DNA of 64,000 bases. It comes from Corynebacterium meitnerae. Lineage in GTDB: Bacteria; Actinomycetota; Actinomycetes; Mycobacteriales; Mycobacteriaceae. Positions 26,421 through 36,015 of the stretch are shown one piece after another. The notes below the pieces were generated by a model. The model was given only the letters and a program-made list of their open reading frames with translations, was not told where the DNA came from and searched no databases. The translations under genes were made by a program, and so were the position numbers. The first letter of the stretch is position 1. Every line of letters starts with the position of its first letter. The stretch covers positions 159,810 through 223,809 of the forward strand of contig NZ_JAKMUS010000002.1 in NCBI RefSeq assembly GCF_027570075.1, in the 5' to 3' direction.

Positions 26421-26852
26421 TTAGTTGCTGAGCTCGTGGCGGCCCTGCTGGGAAGCGCGGAAGGCTTCCGGCTCGATGTTGAGGGCGCGCAGCTGACCGT
26501 CGGTAAGCTCAGCGTACGGGCCGGTCATGGTGCGCTGGAGTTCGGTCCAGTCCTTCTCCTGGTAGCCGACCGGCTGGTTGAAGGCGGTGACGGTGCGGAC
26601 CTGGGACAGCTCCGGGCGGATGGCAAACAGCACGAGGCCGAGAGCAATGAGGACAGCCAGTGCGATGAGCCAAATGGTCTCAACATGGCCCTGGTGGTTG
26701 CCGAAGTTGTAGGCAATGAGGAAAGCCACGGACACCCAGCCAGCGATCTGGATGGTCTTCGGGGTCAGTTCAGACCAGCCCCACTTGGCGGAAGGCACAT
26801 CAGCCTCGGAAACACCGTTGTAGACCTGGGGTGCGTCATCCTTAGCGCTCAC
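26421..26852 (-). CDS. DUF2631 family membrane protein
   Basis: 143 residues. Two adjacent transmembrane helices (about 36-52 and 60-78, IWLIALAVLIALGLVLFAI) flanked by a polar N-terminus with WGWSELTPKT and an acidic C-terminal half. This fits the actinobacterial DUF2631 family encoded beside dxr. Function unknown. AAGGAGTTTGTT lies just upstream of the ATG on the minus strand. It is divergent from dxr. Confidence 0.8.
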   Translation of the reverse strand: MSAKDDAPQVYNGVSEADVPSAKWGWSELTPKTIQIAGWVSVAFLIAYNFGNHQGHVETIWLIALAVLIALGLVLFAIRPELSQVRTVTAFNQPVGYQEKDWTELQRTMTGPYAELTDGQLRALNIEPEAFRASQQGRHELSN

Positions 26853-26996
26853 AACAAACTCCTTGACACGGGTTAGGGAAAAGAGTCAATGCCCCTATTT
26901 TGGCACACGTGGTGCTGTGTTTCCGATTCATCCCCCCGAAACACCCCGAACCTCACCCTTAGTATGACCCCACGGCGATTTTTGCCCGCTCTGTGT

Positions 26997-27002
26997 GAGA
27001 AT
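26997..27002 (+). promoter_or_regulatory. -10 element GAGAAT of dxr
   Basis: Preceded by TGTGT (extended -10 type) and ending 6 nt before GTG 27009; leaderless start predicted. Confidence 0.5.
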
Positions 27003-27008
27003 GAAACG

Positions 27009-28163
27009 GTGCGCAAAGTTGTGATTTTGGGTTCCACAGGTTCCATCGGTACGCAGGCCCTGGAGGTGATTCGGGATAATCCCGACGCCTTTGAAGTGGT
27101 TGGTATTTCCGCTGCCGGGTCGGACCCGGCCACCATCGTGGCACAGGCTCGGGAGTGGGGGCTGGAGGCGGGTCAGGTTGGCGTCGCTAAGCAAGAAGCC
27201 GCTGAAGAAGTCAGCCGTGAGCTCGGCGGCGAGGTCTTGCGTGGCGACGCGGCCGCGGAAACGCTGGTGCGCACCGCTCATGCGGACGTTGTGTTGAATG
27301 CGCTCGTCGGCTCGTTGGGTCTTGCTTCGACACTGGCCACCTTGGATAGCGGCGCGGTGCTGGCGCTGGCGAACAAGGAATCCCTCGTCGCGGGCGGTGA
27401 CATTGTGATGGCGCGCGGCGGCGAGATCGTCCCCGTCGATTCGGAACACTCCGCGATGGCGCAGTGTTTGCGCGCGGGCCGTGCCGGGGACGTGGAGCGC
27501 TTCGTGCTCACCGCCTCCGGCGGGCCTTTCCGCGGGCAAACCCGCGAGCAGATGTGGGACGCCACCCCCGCGCAGGCGGCCGCGCACCCGACGTGGTCGA
27601 TGGGGCAGATGAACACCCTGAATTCCGCGACGATGGTGAACAAGGGCCTTGAACTCATCGAGGCGACGCTGCTCTTTGGCATCTCCCCAGACATCATCGA
27701 CGTGACCGTGCACCCGCAGTCCATCGTGCACTCCATGGTGACCTTCGTGGATGGCGCGACGATCGCGCAGGCCTCGCCGCCGTCAATGAAGATGCCCATC
27801 GCGCATGCCCTTGCATGGCCGAACCGCGTGGCGGACGTCCAGCCGAAGCTCGACTTCACCCAAGCCATGGACTGGCGCTTTGAGCCACTCGATGAGGAGG
27901 CGTTCCCCGCAGTCCGCCTTGCACGTGAGGTGGCCCGCGCCCGCGGCACTTTCCCGGCGGTGTACAACGCTGCTAACGAAGAAGCGGCCGCAGCCTTCCT
28001 CGCCGGAAAGATTCGCTTTCCGCAGATCGTGGACACCATCGACTTCGTGCTCGATTCGGCGTCGGAGTTCGCGGTGGTACCGTCATCCTTCGACGACATC
28101 GTGGCCGTGGAAACCGAGGCCCGTGCCCGCGCAGTGGAGCGGGTTAAAACCATCAGCGCGTAG
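27009..28163 (+). CDS. dxr: 1-deoxy-D-xylulose 5-phosphate reductoisomerase
   Basis: Converts DXP to MEP with NADPH, the committed step of the non-mevalonate isoprenoid pathway. 384 residues: NADPH motif [15 protein letters not shown] at the N-terminus, [57 protein letters not shown] and [13 protein letters not shown] 27009 gives the family N-terminus ([11 protein letters not shown]) and lies 6 nt after a -10 hexamer; upstream residues of the longer ORF are not homologous. ispG, from the same pathway, lies two genes on. Confidence 0.96.
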   Translation: MRKVVILGSTGSIGTQALEVIRDNPDAFEVVGISAAGSDPATIVAQAREWGLEAGQVGVAKQEAAEEVSRELGGEVLRGDAAAETLVRTAHADVVLNALVGSLGLASTLATLDSGAVLALANKESLVAGGDIVMARGGEIVPVDSEHSAMAQCLRAGRAGDVERFVLTASGGPFRGQTREQMWDATPAQAAAHPTWSMGQMNTLNSATMVNKGLELIEATLLFGISPDIIDVTVHPQSIVHSMVTFVDGATIAQASPPSMKMPIAHALAWPNRVADVQPKLDFTQAMDWRFEPLDEEAFPAVRLAREVARARGTFPAVYNAANEEAAAAFLAGKIRFPQIVDTIDFVLDSASEFAVVPSSFDDIVAVETEARARAVERVKTISA

Positions 28164-28184
28164 CGCCGGACGGAAAGGCAGTTC

Positions 28185-29396
28185 GTGGGAGCATTCATCC
28201 TGGGCATCGTGGCCTTCGCGCTGTGTATTGCTGTGTCGATTGCGCTGCACGAGGCAGGACACATGCTCACGGCGAAAGCCTTTGGCATGCGAGTGCGCCG
28301 TTTCTTCGTGGGGTTCGGGCCGAAGCTCGTGTCCGTGAAGAAGGGGGAGACAGAGTACGGCATTGCGGCGCTGCCGTTCGGCGGGTTCTGCGACATCGCC
28401 GGCATGACCGCGATGGATTCGCTCACTCCCGAAGAGGAGCCGCACGCGATGTACCGCAAGCCGTGGTGGCAGCGGGTCGCAGTGATGAGCGGTGGCATTG
28501 TGATGAACCTGTTTCTCGGGTTCATGGTGCTGTACCTACTGGCAGTCTCGTCCGGCATTCCGAACCCATACGCAGATCGCACCCCGACGGTGGGAGAGGT
28601 GTCGTGCACGTCTGACCAGGTGGATGCCACGACGGTCGCCGACTGCACGGGCCCTGGTCCGGCCGGTGAAGCGGGAGTGCGCCCCGGCGACCAGATCTTG
28701 GCCATCGACGGCCAGGAGATGCGCACCTTCGTGGAGATCCGCGAGTACGTGCTCACACGCCCGGGCCAGACGGTCACGCTTGATGTGGAGCGCGCAGGGG
28801 AGCGCATGCTTATCGACGTCCCCGTTGCCTCCGTCACCCGCCTCACCCCCGAGGGAACCGCTTTTGAAGCCGGCGCGATCGGCGTGAGCAACGCGCCGGT
28901 GGAAGATGCCGTGAAGCGCTTCGGGCCGGTCGAAGCAGTGCCGGCAACCGCGCGTGTATCGGGGGAGATGCTGTCAGCGTCCGTGAAGGGGATCATCGCG
29001 TTCCCGGGCAAGGTGCCGGGCGTGGTGGCGTCGATATTCGGTGCGGAGCGAGACGTTGAAGGACCGATCAGTGTGGTCGGTGCGTCGCGCGCCGGCGGTG
29101 AGCTCGTGGAGCGCTCCATGTGGACAGTGTTCTTCTTCTTGCTGGTCTCCTTGAACTTCTTCCTGGCGCTGTTCAATCTGATCCCGCTGCCGCCGCTGGA
29201 TGGCGGGCACATCGCGGTGGTGTTGTACGAAACAATCCGTGATCGCCTACGCGCCATGCGTGGCCTGCCGCCGGGTGGGCCGGTGAACTACCAGAAGCTG
29301 GCGCCGGTGACGTACGCGATGGCTGCGCTTTTGTTGGTTGTTGGTGTGTTGGTGATTATTGCGGACGTGGTCAACCCAGTGCGCCTCTTTGGCTGA
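28185..29396 (+). CDS. Site-2 intramembrane metalloprotease (Rip1/RseP family)
   Basis: 403-residue membrane protease. Zinc motif HEAGH near residue 21 in the first helix, a PDZ domain about 130-215 ([16 protein letters not shown]), and a late [13 protein letters not shown] motif near 330 supplying the third ligand. Its orthologue Rip1 (Rv2869c) in M. tuberculosis cleaves anti-sigma factors and controls envelope composition. The start is GTG 28185 with GGAAAGG upstream. It sits between dxr and ispG as in mycobacteria. Confidence 0.93.
   Translation: MGAFILGIVAFALCIAVSIALHEAGHMLTAKAFGMRVRRFFVGFGPKLVSVKKGETEYGIAALPFGGFCDIAGMTAMDSLTPEEEPHAMYRKPWWQRVAVMSGGIVMNLFLGFMVLYLLAVSSGIPNPYADRTPTVGEVSCTSDQVDATTVADCTGPGPAGEAGVRPGDQILAIDGQEMRTFVEIREYVLTRPGQTVTLDVERAGERMLIDVPVASVTRLTPEGTAFEAGAIGVSNAPVEDAVKRFGPVEAVPATARVSGEMLSASVKGIIAFPGKVPGVVASIFGAERDVEGPISVVGASRAGGELVERSMWTVFFFLLVSLNFFLALFNLIPLPPLDGGHIAVVLYETIRDRLRAMRGLPPGGPVNYQKLAPVTYAMAALLLVVGVLVIIADVVNPVRLFG
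28808..28818 (-). repeat. CGTCGATAAGC site 6 (in rip1/rseP)
   Basis: The coding strand reads CTT ATC GAC, Leu-Ile-Asp, in the PDZ region. Confidence 0.8.
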
Positions 29397-29408
29397 GGCA
29401 ACCGGTGT

Positions 29409-29414
29409 TAGTCT
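29409..29414 (+). promoter_or_regulatory. -10 element TAGTCT of ispG
   Basis: Ends 7 nt before ATG 29422; no ribosome binding site. Confidence 0.6.
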
Positions 29415-29421
29415 TAGGGCT

Positions 29422-30585
29422 ATGAATCTTCCCATCGGTTTGGGCATTCCGGAAGGCCCGCCTCCGACCCTTGCTCCGCGTCGTAAAACCCGCCAGCTGT
29501 TCGTGGGTGGGGTAGGTGTTGGTTCCGATCACCCGATCAGCGTGCAGTCGATGACGACGACGAAGACGCACGACGTCAACTCCACTTTGCAGCAGATCGC
29601 GCAGCTGACTGCGTCTGGCTGTGACATTGTGCGTGTCGCCTGCCCGAAGACGGTGGATGCGGAGGCGCTGCCGGCGATTGCGAAGAAGTCGCCGATCCCG
29701 GTTATTGCGGATATTCACTTCCAGCCGAAGTACATCTTCGCGGCTATTGACGCTGGCTGTGCCGCCGTCCGCGTTAATCCGGGCAACATCAAGGAATTCG
29801 ACGGCCGTGTGAAAGAGGTAGCCAAGGCTGCCAGCGATGCGGGTATCCCGATTCGTATTGGTGTTAACGGCGGTTCCCTGGATAAGCGCCTGCTGGAGAA
29901 GTACGGCAAGGCGACGCCGGAGGCGCTCGTCGAGTCCGCGATGTGGGAGGCCAGCCTGTTCGAGGAGCATGGCTTCGGTGATATCGCGATCTCCGTGAAG
30001 CACTCCGACCCTGTTCTCATGGTGGAGGCGTACCGCCAGCTCGCCGCACAGACGGATTACCCGCTGCATCTCGGTGTCACCGAGGCGGGCCCGAAGTTCA
30101 TGGGCACGATTAAGTCGTCCGTGGCCTTCGGCGCGCTGCTCGCCGAGGGGATCGGTGACACCATCCGCGTGTCGCTTTCCGCCGACCCGGTGGAGGAGAT
30201 CAAGGTCGGCGACCAGATCCTCCAGTCGCTCAACCTGCGCCCGCGCAAGCTGGAGATTGTCTCCTGCCCGTCGTGTGGTCGCGCCCAGGTGGATGTGTAC
30301 AAGCTCGCCGAGGAAGTCACTGCCGGTCTGGAGGGTATGGAATACCCGCTGCGTGTAGCGGTGATGGGCTGCGTCGTTAATGGCCCCGGTGAGGCGCGCG
30401 ATGCTGACCTCGGTGTCGCTTCTGGCAACGGTAAGGGCCAGATCTTCGTCAAGGGCGAGGTTGTGGAGACGGTGCCGGAGTCGAAGATCGTCGAAACGCT
30501 GATTGCGCACGCGATGCGCATTGCGGAAGAGGAAGGCCTCGAGGAGATCGCAGGCGCCAAGGCGGAAGTCAAGGTGACGAAGTAA
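29422..30585 (+). CDS. ispG: 4-hydroxy-3-methylbut-2-enyl diphosphate synthase (IspG/GcpE)
   Basis: [4Fe-4S] enzyme of the MEP pathway, converting MEcPP to HMBPP. 387 residues: N-terminal TIM barrel ([38 protein letters not shown]) and C-terminal cluster domain with CPSCGR near 281 and [13 protein letters not shown] near 316, giving the three Cys and Glu ligands. ATG 29422 lies 7 nt past a -10 hexamer; an in-frame start at 29359 would lie inside the upstream gene. The next gene starts after 4 nt. Confidence 0.96.
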   Translation: MNLPIGLGIPEGPPPTLAPRRKTRQLFVGGVGVGSDHPISVQSMTTTKTHDVNSTLQQIAQLTASGCDIVRVACPKTVDAEALPAIAKKSPIPVIADIHFQPKYIFAAIDAGCAAVRVNPGNIKEFDGRVKEVAKAASDAGIPIRIGVNGGSLDKRLLEKYGKATPEALVESAMWEASLFEEHGFGDIAISVKHSDPVLMVEAYRQLAAQTDYPLHLGVTEAGPKFMGTIKSSVAFGALLAEGIGDTIRVSLSADPVEEIKVGDQILQSLNLRPRKLEIVSCPSCGRAQVDVYKLAEEVTAGLEGMEYPLRVAVMGCVVNGPGEARDADLGVASGNGKGQIFVKGEVVETVPESKIVETLIAHAMRIAEEEGLEEIAGAKAEVKVTK

Positions 30586-30589
30586 AACG

Positions 30590-32407
30590 ATGAAGTCTCG
30601 GGTCCTTGCGCTGTTTGCGGTTCTGGTTGTCGCGTTGGGCGTGACCGCGTGCACGCCGAAGCCGAATCCAGCGAAGCCAGTGGCGCAGGATCTGCTCGAC
30701 GCACTGCAGGACTTCGATTATGAGGCTCTTGCGCAGCTTGTCGACGTCCCCCAGAAAGCCGCCGACTCCGCCTCCGCCACCGTCAGTGGCCTGCAGGCAG
30801 AAGCGTTGACCGCGACGCTGAACTACATCGACCAAAAAGAGAACATCGCTACTGCCCACTACACCTTGGAGTGGGCACTGCCACGTGACCGGCACGTCAC
30901 TTATGACGCGTCGATGACGTTGACCCAGTCCAACGAGGAGTGGACTGTGCGCTGGCAGCCGTCTGTGTTGCACCCGCGGTTGGGTGCGAACCAGCATTTG
31001 GAGCTGCGGACGGTTCCGGCGGAGCAGGCGAGTGTTGTGTCCTCAGACGGCGTGGCGTTGTTGAGTCCGGGGGTGGCGTATCGGGTGCTCGTGGATAAGG
31101 GCTCTGTGCGCAGCGTCGGGGAAACCGCGATCTCGATCTCTAACGCTTTGGCGAATGCGCACTCGGTGGACAAAGCTGTGCCCACGCGTGATGCGGGGGA
31201 CCTGCAGAAGGAGCTGGAGGCCGCCTCCGGCGTGTACTCCGTTGCGATGGTCCCGGCTACCGCCCACGCGGTCGCTGATGCCGCGCTGAAAGGCATCCCC
31301 GGGGTGCGGCTGAATGAGGAAGCTGCGATGGTGAACGCGAACCCTGGTTTTGCGCCGGACATCATGGCGCGCATCGGGGAAGTGGTGCGCGGTGATTTGG
31401 AAGGCGATGCGGGCTGGAAAATCGCGATCGTGAATGAGAACGGCAACGAGCTCGAGGACGTGGAGAAGCACGACGCGAAGCCGTCGCCGTCTATCGGTAT
31501 CAGTCTTTCCCACAAGGTTCAGGTTGCAGCCGAGAAGGCCCTTGAGCCGATCGCGGGGCAGAAAGCGATGATTGTGGCTATCCGTCCGTCGACGGGTGAG
31601 ATCCTCGCCGTCGCGCAAACGCCTGAGGCGGATAAGGACGGCAACCTTGCCCTCATGGGCCAATACCCGCCGGGCTCGACGTTCAAGATAGTCTCCGCGG
31701 CGGCTGGGTTGGAGAAGCAGGGGCTCAACCCGGATTCCATCGTGCCGTGCCCGGGAACGATGAATATCTACGGGCGTATCGTGACCAACTATGCCGGTTC
31801 CGGTGCTGGCAATGTGCCACTGCAGACCGCGTTCGCCCGTTCGTGCAACACCACATTTGCGGATATTTCGACGAAGTTGGCGCCGGGGGAGCTGAGGGAC
31901 GTGGGGAAGCAATTCGGCCTTGGGGTGGACTACGACATCATGGGCCTGGATACCTTGACTGGCTCCATCCCGGTTGGTGAGGAGCCGCTTGACCGCACCG
32001 AGGCCGGCTACGGGCAGGGCCACGACCTAGCTAGTCCGTTTGGCATGGCACTCGTGTCGGCGACGGCTGCCCGCGGTGAGGTACCAACGCCGTACCTGAT
32101 CAAGGGCAAGGAAACCAAGGCGAGTGAACAGTCGCCGAAGCTAGAGCCACACGCCGTGGCGGGACTGCAGCAAATGATGAAGGCAGTGGTTAGCCCTGGT
32201 GGTACTGCTGGTGGCATGAGCGCTGGCGGCGACATCCGTGGCAAGACCGGTGAGGCTGAGATCAACGGTGGCTCCCACTCTTGGTTCACGGGCTACCGCG
32301 ATGATGACATTGCCTTTGCCACCCTCATCGTTCTCGGTGGTGGATCCGAGGCTGCCGTGCGCATCACGGACGCGATGCTGCGCAATATTGATGAGGCCGG
32401 TGCCTAG
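30590..32407 (+). CDS. Penicillin-binding lipoprotein (class B-like PBP)
   Basis: 605 residues. Signal peptide with lipobox VTAC (Cys about 21), then an NTF2-like/MecA N-terminal domain (about 25-150), a dimerisation region, and a transpeptidase domain with SxxK in GSTFKIV near 365, SxN in SCNTTFA near 418, and KTG in GKTGEAE near 550. It matches the position and architecture of the lipoprotein PBP Rv2864c between ispG and map. It probably cross-links septal or elongating peptidoglycan. The ATG is 4 nt past the ispG stop, so the genes are co-transcribed. Confidence 0.92.
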   Translation: MKSRVLALFAVLVVALGVTACTPKPNPAKPVAQDLLDALQDFDYEALAQLVDVPQKAADSASATVSGLQAEALTATLNYIDQKENIATAHYTLEWALPRDRHVTYDASMTLTQSNEEWTVRWQPSVLHPRLGANQHLELRTVPAEQASVVSSDGVALLSPGVAYRVLVDKGSVRSVGETAISISNALANAHSVDKAVPTRDAGDLQKELEAASGVYSVAMVPATAHAVADAALKGIPGVRLNEEAAMVNANPGFAPDIMARIGEVVRGDLEGDAGWKIAIVNENGNELEDVEKHDAKPSPSIGISLSHKVQVAAEKALEPIAGQKAMIVAIRPSTGEILAVAQTPEADKDGNLALMGQYPPGSTFKIVSAAAGLEKQGLNPDSIVPCPGTMNIYGRIVTNYAGSGAGNVPLQTAFARSCNTTFADISTKLAPGELRDVGKQFGLGVDYDIMGLDTLTGSIPVGEEPLDRTEAGYGQGHDLASPFGMALVSATAARGEVPTPYLIKGKETKASEQSPKLEPHAVAGLQQMMKAVVSPGGTAGGMSAGGDIRGKTGEAEINGGSHSWFTGYRDDDIAFATLIVLGGGSEAAVRITDAMLRNIDEAGA

Positions 32408-32424
32408 CCCGCATGCCGCGGGAC

Positions 32425-32430
32425 TACCAT
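32425..32430 (+). promoter_or_regulatory. -10 element TACCAT of map
   Basis: Ends 7 nt before ATG 32438; it includes the first bases of an alternative ATG at 32429, which argues against that start. Confidence 0.55.
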
Positions 32431-32437
32431 GGCACCC

Positions 32438-33310
32438 ATGAACCCACGCGGAAAACTGACACCTGGAAAACCCACCCCGATCCGCACTGTGCCGGACTCC
32501 ATTGAGCGCCCGGAATACGTCTGGAAGGACACGGTCGCCGAGAACATTGGCGAACCGTTTGTGCAGACACCGGAGGTTATTGAGAAGATGCGCGAGGCGT
32601 CCCGCATCGCTGCCAACGCATTGGAGGCTGCCGGAGCGGCTGTCGCCCCCGGCGTGACCACCGATGAGATTGACCGCATCGCCCACGAGTACATGCTCGA
32701 CCACGGCGCCTACCCGTCAACGCTTGGTTACCGCGGTTTTGAGAAGTCCTGCTGCACGTCCCTCAATGAGATCGTCTGCCACGGCATCCCGGACACCACC
32801 GTGATCCAGGAAGGTGACATCTGCAATATCGATGTCACCGCCTACAAGAACGGCGTCCACGGTGACACCAACGCCACCTTCCTTGCCGGCGAGGTTGCTG
32901 AGGAGCACAAGCTGCTTGTTGAGCGCACACATGAGGCGATGATGCGCGGCATCCGCGCCGCTAAGCCGGGCCGTCAGGTTAACGTGATCGGTCGTGTCAT
33001 TGAGTCCTACGCCAAGCGCTTCGGCTACAACGTGGTCACGGACTTCACCGGCCACGGTGTTGGCCCAACCTTCCACAATGGGCTGGTGGTGCTCCACTAC
33101 GACTCGGATGCCTACACAGACGTGCTGGAACCAGGGATGACGCTGACCATCGAGCCGATGATCAACCTCGGCGGGCTCGACTACGAGATCTGGGACGACG
33201 GCTGGACCGTCCAGAACACCGACGGTGAGTACACCGCCCAGTTCGAGCACACCATCCTCATCACCGAGGACGGCAACGAGATCCTCACCCTCCCGGATTC
33301 CCAGCGCTAA
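32438..33310 (+). CDS. map: Methionine aminopeptidase, type I
   Basis: Removes initiator Met. 290 residues, with an N-terminal extension of about 40 residues ([20 protein letters not shown]) typical of actinobacterial type 1c MetAPs with an SH3-binding-like PxxPxR segment. Metal ligands: Asp in [17 protein letters not shown] (two Asp), His in [11 protein letters not shown], Glu in IEPMI and Glu in [15 protein letters not shown] 32438 is chosen over 32429 from the -10 spacing. It ends the dxr-to-map block. Confidence 0.95.
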   Translation: MNPRGKLTPGKPTPIRTVPDSIERPEYVWKDTVAENIGEPFVQTPEVIEKMREASRIAANALEAAGAAVAPGVTTDEIDRIAHEYMLDHGAYPSTLGYRGFEKSCCTSLNEIVCHGIPDTTVIQEGDICNIDVTAYKNGVHGDTNATFLAGEVAEEHKLLVERTHEAMMRGIRAAKPGRQVNVIGRVIESYAKRFGYNVVTDFTGHGVGPTFHNGLVVLHYDSDAYTDVLEPGMTLTIEPMINLGGLDYEIWDDGWTVQNTDGEYTAQFEHTILITEDGNEILTLPDSQR

Positions 33311-33408
33311 ACACATAGTCCTATGAATACGGCCCCGGCGTTTAAGCCGGGTTAAGTAGGAGGAACTTGGCTGGACCCCGCCGAAACGCAAACCCCAATA
33401 AACGTTTT

Positions 33409-33471
33409 CAAATAAACCAGGATGGGGCACCAAATTCTTACGGAAACTGATGCGCCCACCTGGTTTATTTG
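33409..33471. repeat. Long imperfect hairpin with 13-bp perfect arms
   Basis: CAAATAAACCAGG (33409-33421) is the exact inverse of CCTGGTTTATTTG (33459-33471); inside, TGGG (33423-33426) and CCCA (33455-33458) add a few pairs. It lies in the 282-bp gap between map and the convergent secreted-protein gene. The remaining gap shows no ORF. Confidence 0.7.
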
Positions 33472-33521
33472 AGTTCATTCATCACGGTTTGCCTGGGATG
33501 CAGGTGCAAGGGTGCCAACAC

Positions 33522-33553
33522 AAAAAGAAGACCGCGGTGTACGCGGTCTTCTT
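33522..33553 (-). terminator. Terminator of the small secreted-protein genes
   Basis: AAGAAGACCGCG and CGCGGTCTTCTT pair across a 5-nt loop (33526-33553); on the minus strand a run of T follows (AAAAA at 33522-33526 on plus). Confidence 0.9.
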
Positions 33554-33592
33554 AGAAGTTTCTAGCTTGCAGCTATTGGTGCTGCGAAGTGC

Positions 33593-34006
33593 TTAGAACT
33601 TGATCTGCGGCAGCAGGCCCTCGTGCAGAGCTGCGTTGCCCAGTGCGATGACGATGCCGATGCCGGAGAGCAGGCCGAGCCAGTTCACACCGTCGCGCCA
33701 CAGGAGTGCCCACTGCGGCTGACCCTCATCGTCGACGTTAGCGCCCCACAGCTTGGTGAAGTCAGCCTGCTGGTCAGCACCAGTCAGCTTGCCGACGCCC
33801 TTCGGGCCTTCCTGGAAGAAAGCCTTGATGATGTCGCCGAGCGGAGCGTCGCCTTCAGCATTACGGGTAGAGCCAGAGATGAAGGTGGAAGAGGTCTGAG
33901 CCTTCGGAGCCTGGTTGCCCTCTTCAGCGACTGCGACGGAGGTGCCGCCGAAGGTCAGAGCGGTTGCGGTTGCTGCTGCGAGTGCTGCGTTACGGAACTT
34001 GCGCAT
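33593..34006 (-). CDS. Small secreted protein, tandem paralogue 2
   Basis: 137 residues. The N-terminal segment RNAALAAATATALTFGGTSV-AVA is a signal peptide with a likely AxA cleavage site near 27. The mature part is acidic and Gln/Thr/Ser-rich at first, then amphipathic (IIKAFFQEGPKGVGKL, WALLWRDGVNWLG), and ends in a hydrophobic stretch GLLSGIGIVIALGNAALHEG before QIKF. It may be cell-wall- or mycomembrane-associated. AAGGAC lies 6 nt before the ATG. The family was not recognised beyond a resemblance to small secreted proteins common in Corynebacterium. Confidence 0.8.
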   Translation of the reverse strand: MRKFRNAALAAATATALTFGGTSVAVAEEGNQAPKAQTSSTFISGSTRNAEGDAPLGDIIKAFFQEGPKGVGKLTGADQQADFTKLWGANVDDEGQPQWALLWRDGVNWLGLLSGIGIVIALGNAALHEGLLPQIKF

Positions 34007-34059
34007 GTTATGTCCTTACTTTCTGTGAAATCGAAATGGGGATGGGAGTTCGAACGCAG

Positions 34060-34443
34060 TTAGTTAGCGAACGGGCCGAACTTGAAGAAGTTGTAGATCG
34101 GTGCGGCCAGGGCGGTCAGGCCAGCAAACACGCCAAGGGCGATGGTCAGACCGTAGAGGGTCTTAGCAGAGTCAGGGAGGTCCTCTGCCTTCTTAACACC
34201 CCACATGTCCTGGCCCTTGACCTTGTAGGTCTTCTCATCCTTCGGGTCGATGCCGAGGGCGCGGCCGAACTTGTGCTGCCAGGAGGCACCTTCCTTGGAG
34301 GATCCCTTGTTGGAGTCCTGCGTGGAGGACTGGTTCTGCTTGGTTGCCATGTCACCATCAGCAGCGACTGCGACGGAGGTGCCGCCGAAGGTCAGTGCGA
34401 CTGCGGTTGCGCCTGCGAGGGCGATGTTGCGAAGGTTACGCAT
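34060..34443 (-). CDS. Small secreted protein, tandem paralogue 1
   Basis: 127 residues from ATG 34443 (AAAGGAA 8 nt upstream; GTG 34449 would be too close to it). Its signal peptide ALTFGGTSVAVA is nearly identical to its downstream neighbour's, while the mature regions differ: Ser/Gln/Lys-rich, then WGVKKAEDLPDSAKTLYGLTIALGVFAGLTALAAPIYN-type hydrophobic end before FFKFGPFAN. The two genes are 53 bp apart and share one terminator, so they form a bicistronic unit. Function unknown. Confidence 0.8.
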   Translation of the reverse strand: MRNLRNIALAGATAVALTFGGTSVAVAADGDMATKQNQSSTQDSNKGSSKEGASWQHKFGRALGIDPKDEKTYKVKGQDMWGVKKAEDLPDSAKTLYGLTIALGVFAGLTALAAPIYNFFKFGPFAN

Positions 34444-34516
34444 ATTCACGATTCCTTTTCTAGTTCGAGTTGGGGAACGGGAACGTTGTGGGAACCCGGT
34501 TCGCTTCCAGGGAACC

Positions 34517-34600
34517 AGTGTAGGTTAACGCAACAACAGATGCTTTTACAAAAGGCTGTTGAGGAACCTTTGATTATCTCAGGGAAGTTCTCAGGTTCCT
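34517..34600 (-). promoter_or_regulatory. Promoter region of the small secreted-protein pair
   Basis: On the minus strand a -10 TACACT (34517-34522) lies about 75 nt before the first gene. Upstream is an 8-bp perfect inverted repeat, AGGAACCT (34562-34569) and AGGTTCCT (34593-34600), spaced by 23 bp, a possible operator. Confidence 0.4.
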
Positions 34601-34623
34601 AAACGGCGGCTGATGGAAACGTG

Positions 34624-36015
34624 TTAAACCTCGGGAAACTCGAGGTCGAGACCTAAGAGAGCGTTTTCTGTCACCTCCCCCAAAGCGGGGTGAATCCAAT
34701 ATTGGTGGCGGGCGACTTCGCGCAGGTCGAGGTCGAAAGCCATCACGGTGATCATTTGTTGGATCAGGGTGGATGCCTGGGGGCCCATGTAGTGGGCACC
34801 CAAAAGGCGGGCGGTGCGCCGATCGGCGATGAGTTTGACGATGGAAGTGGAGTCCTCCATGGCCCAGCCATAGGCAACGTCGCCGTAGTTCTGGATCTTG
34901 CAGGTGACGTCGTAACCGGCGTCGATGGCCTGCTGCTCAGTCAGGCCAACGGTGGCGATCTGCGGGGAGGTGAAGATCGCAGACGGCACGTCATCATGGG
35001 GCATGGGCACCATTGCGTCGGGGTGCAGGATGTTGTGACGTACGGCACGCAACTCAGCGTTCGCCACGTGCTTGAGCATGAAGGGGGAGGAGATATCGCC
35101 CAAGGCCCACACGCCCTCAGCGGTGGTGCGGCCAAACTCGTCGACCTTCACGCGGCCATCCTCATGCAGTTCCACACCGCCGGCGGCAGCGCCGAGGCGG
35201 TCGCCATTGGGCACACGGCCGGTGGCAACGAGGAGGGCGGAGGAGGTGACTGCAGTGCCGTCGTCAAGCATGAGCGTGACTGAGTTTGCATCGTGGAAGG
35301 CGGAGGCAACGGTGCGGCCAAGATGCGCTTCGTAGCGCTCCGTAGCCAGCGCATTGAAGCGTTTGGCCAGGTCACCATCCAGATGACGCAGCAAAGGTGA
35401 ACGGTTGACAATGCGCACGTGGGTGCCCAGGGATTGGAAGATGTGCGCGAATTCCATCGCGATATACCCGCCACCGAGGATGGTCAGGGATTCGGGCTGT
35501 GCAGGCAGGCGCATGACGGATTCGTTGGTCAGGTACGGAACACCGGATTCAGCGATGACATCCGGGATGAAAGAACGGGACCCAGCTGCCAGGAGAATGG
35601 TGTCGGCGGTGATGTCCCCGGGTTCGCCATTGCGGGAGGTGCGGATTGTTTTCGGGCCGACGAATTCGGCGTGGCCGTCGTAGACATCAATGTTCGGGCA
35701 CTCGCCGCCACGCCGGTACTCTTCGCCGCCGCGCGAGATCGCGTCGATGCGGTCGGTGAACACGCGGTCAACGATCGCCGGCCAATCCGCACCATCAAAG
35801 GAGGTCTGGAGGTTGAGACGCGCTGAATCCGCAGCTGAGTCAGCTGTGTCCGCCGCGAGGACAAACATCTTCGTGGGGATGCAACCGTGGTTGAGGCAGG
35901 TGCCGCCGAAGCGCGGGGCTTCGTCGATAAGCGCGATGCTCTTGTCATCGAACTCGGGCGTGGGAAATGAATTGCCGGAGCCAGAGCCCAGCACAATGTA
36001 GTCGTAGTGCGTCAT
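34624..36015 (-). CDS. mtr: Mycothione reductase
   Basis: FAD/NADPH disulfide reductase that regenerates mycothiol, the main low-molecular-weight thiol of actinobacteria. 463 residues. FAD motif YIVLGSGSGN (a Gly-Ser variant of GxGxxG seen in Mtr), redox pair GTCLNHGCIPTKM near 40-46, NADPH motif TILGGGYIAMEFA, VWALGDIS, and the dimerisation-domain His-Glu pair HPALGEVTENALLG at the end. Its ATG overlaps the upstream hydrolase stop by one base, so both share a promoter. Confidence 0.93.
   Translation of the reverse strand: MTHYDYIVLGSGSGNSFPTPEFDDKSIALIDEAPRFGGTCLNHGCIPTKMFVLAADTADSAADSARLNLQTSFDGADWPAIVDRVFTDRIDAISRGGEEYRRGGECPNIDVYDGHAEFVGPKTIRTSRNGEPGDITADTILLAAGSRSFIPDVIAESGVPYLTNESVMRLPAQPESLTILGGGYIAMEFAHIFQSLGTHVRIVNRSPLLRHLDGDLAKRFNALATERYEAHLGRTVASAFHDANSVTLMLDDGTAVTSSALLVATGRVPNGDRLGAAAGGVELHEDGRVKVDEFGRTTAEGVWALGDISSPFMLKHVANAELRAVRHNILHPDAMVPMPHDDVPSAIFTSPQIATVGLTEQQAIDAGYDVTCKIQNYGDVAYGWAMEDSTSIVKLIADRRTARLLGAHYMGPQASTLIQQMITVMAFDLDLREVARHQYWIHPALGEVTENALLGLDLEFPEV
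35922..35932 (+). repeat. CGTCGATAAGC site 7 (in mtr)
   Basis: Antisense to mtr; the coding strand reads CTT ATC GAC, Leu-Ile-Asp. Confidence 0.8.
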
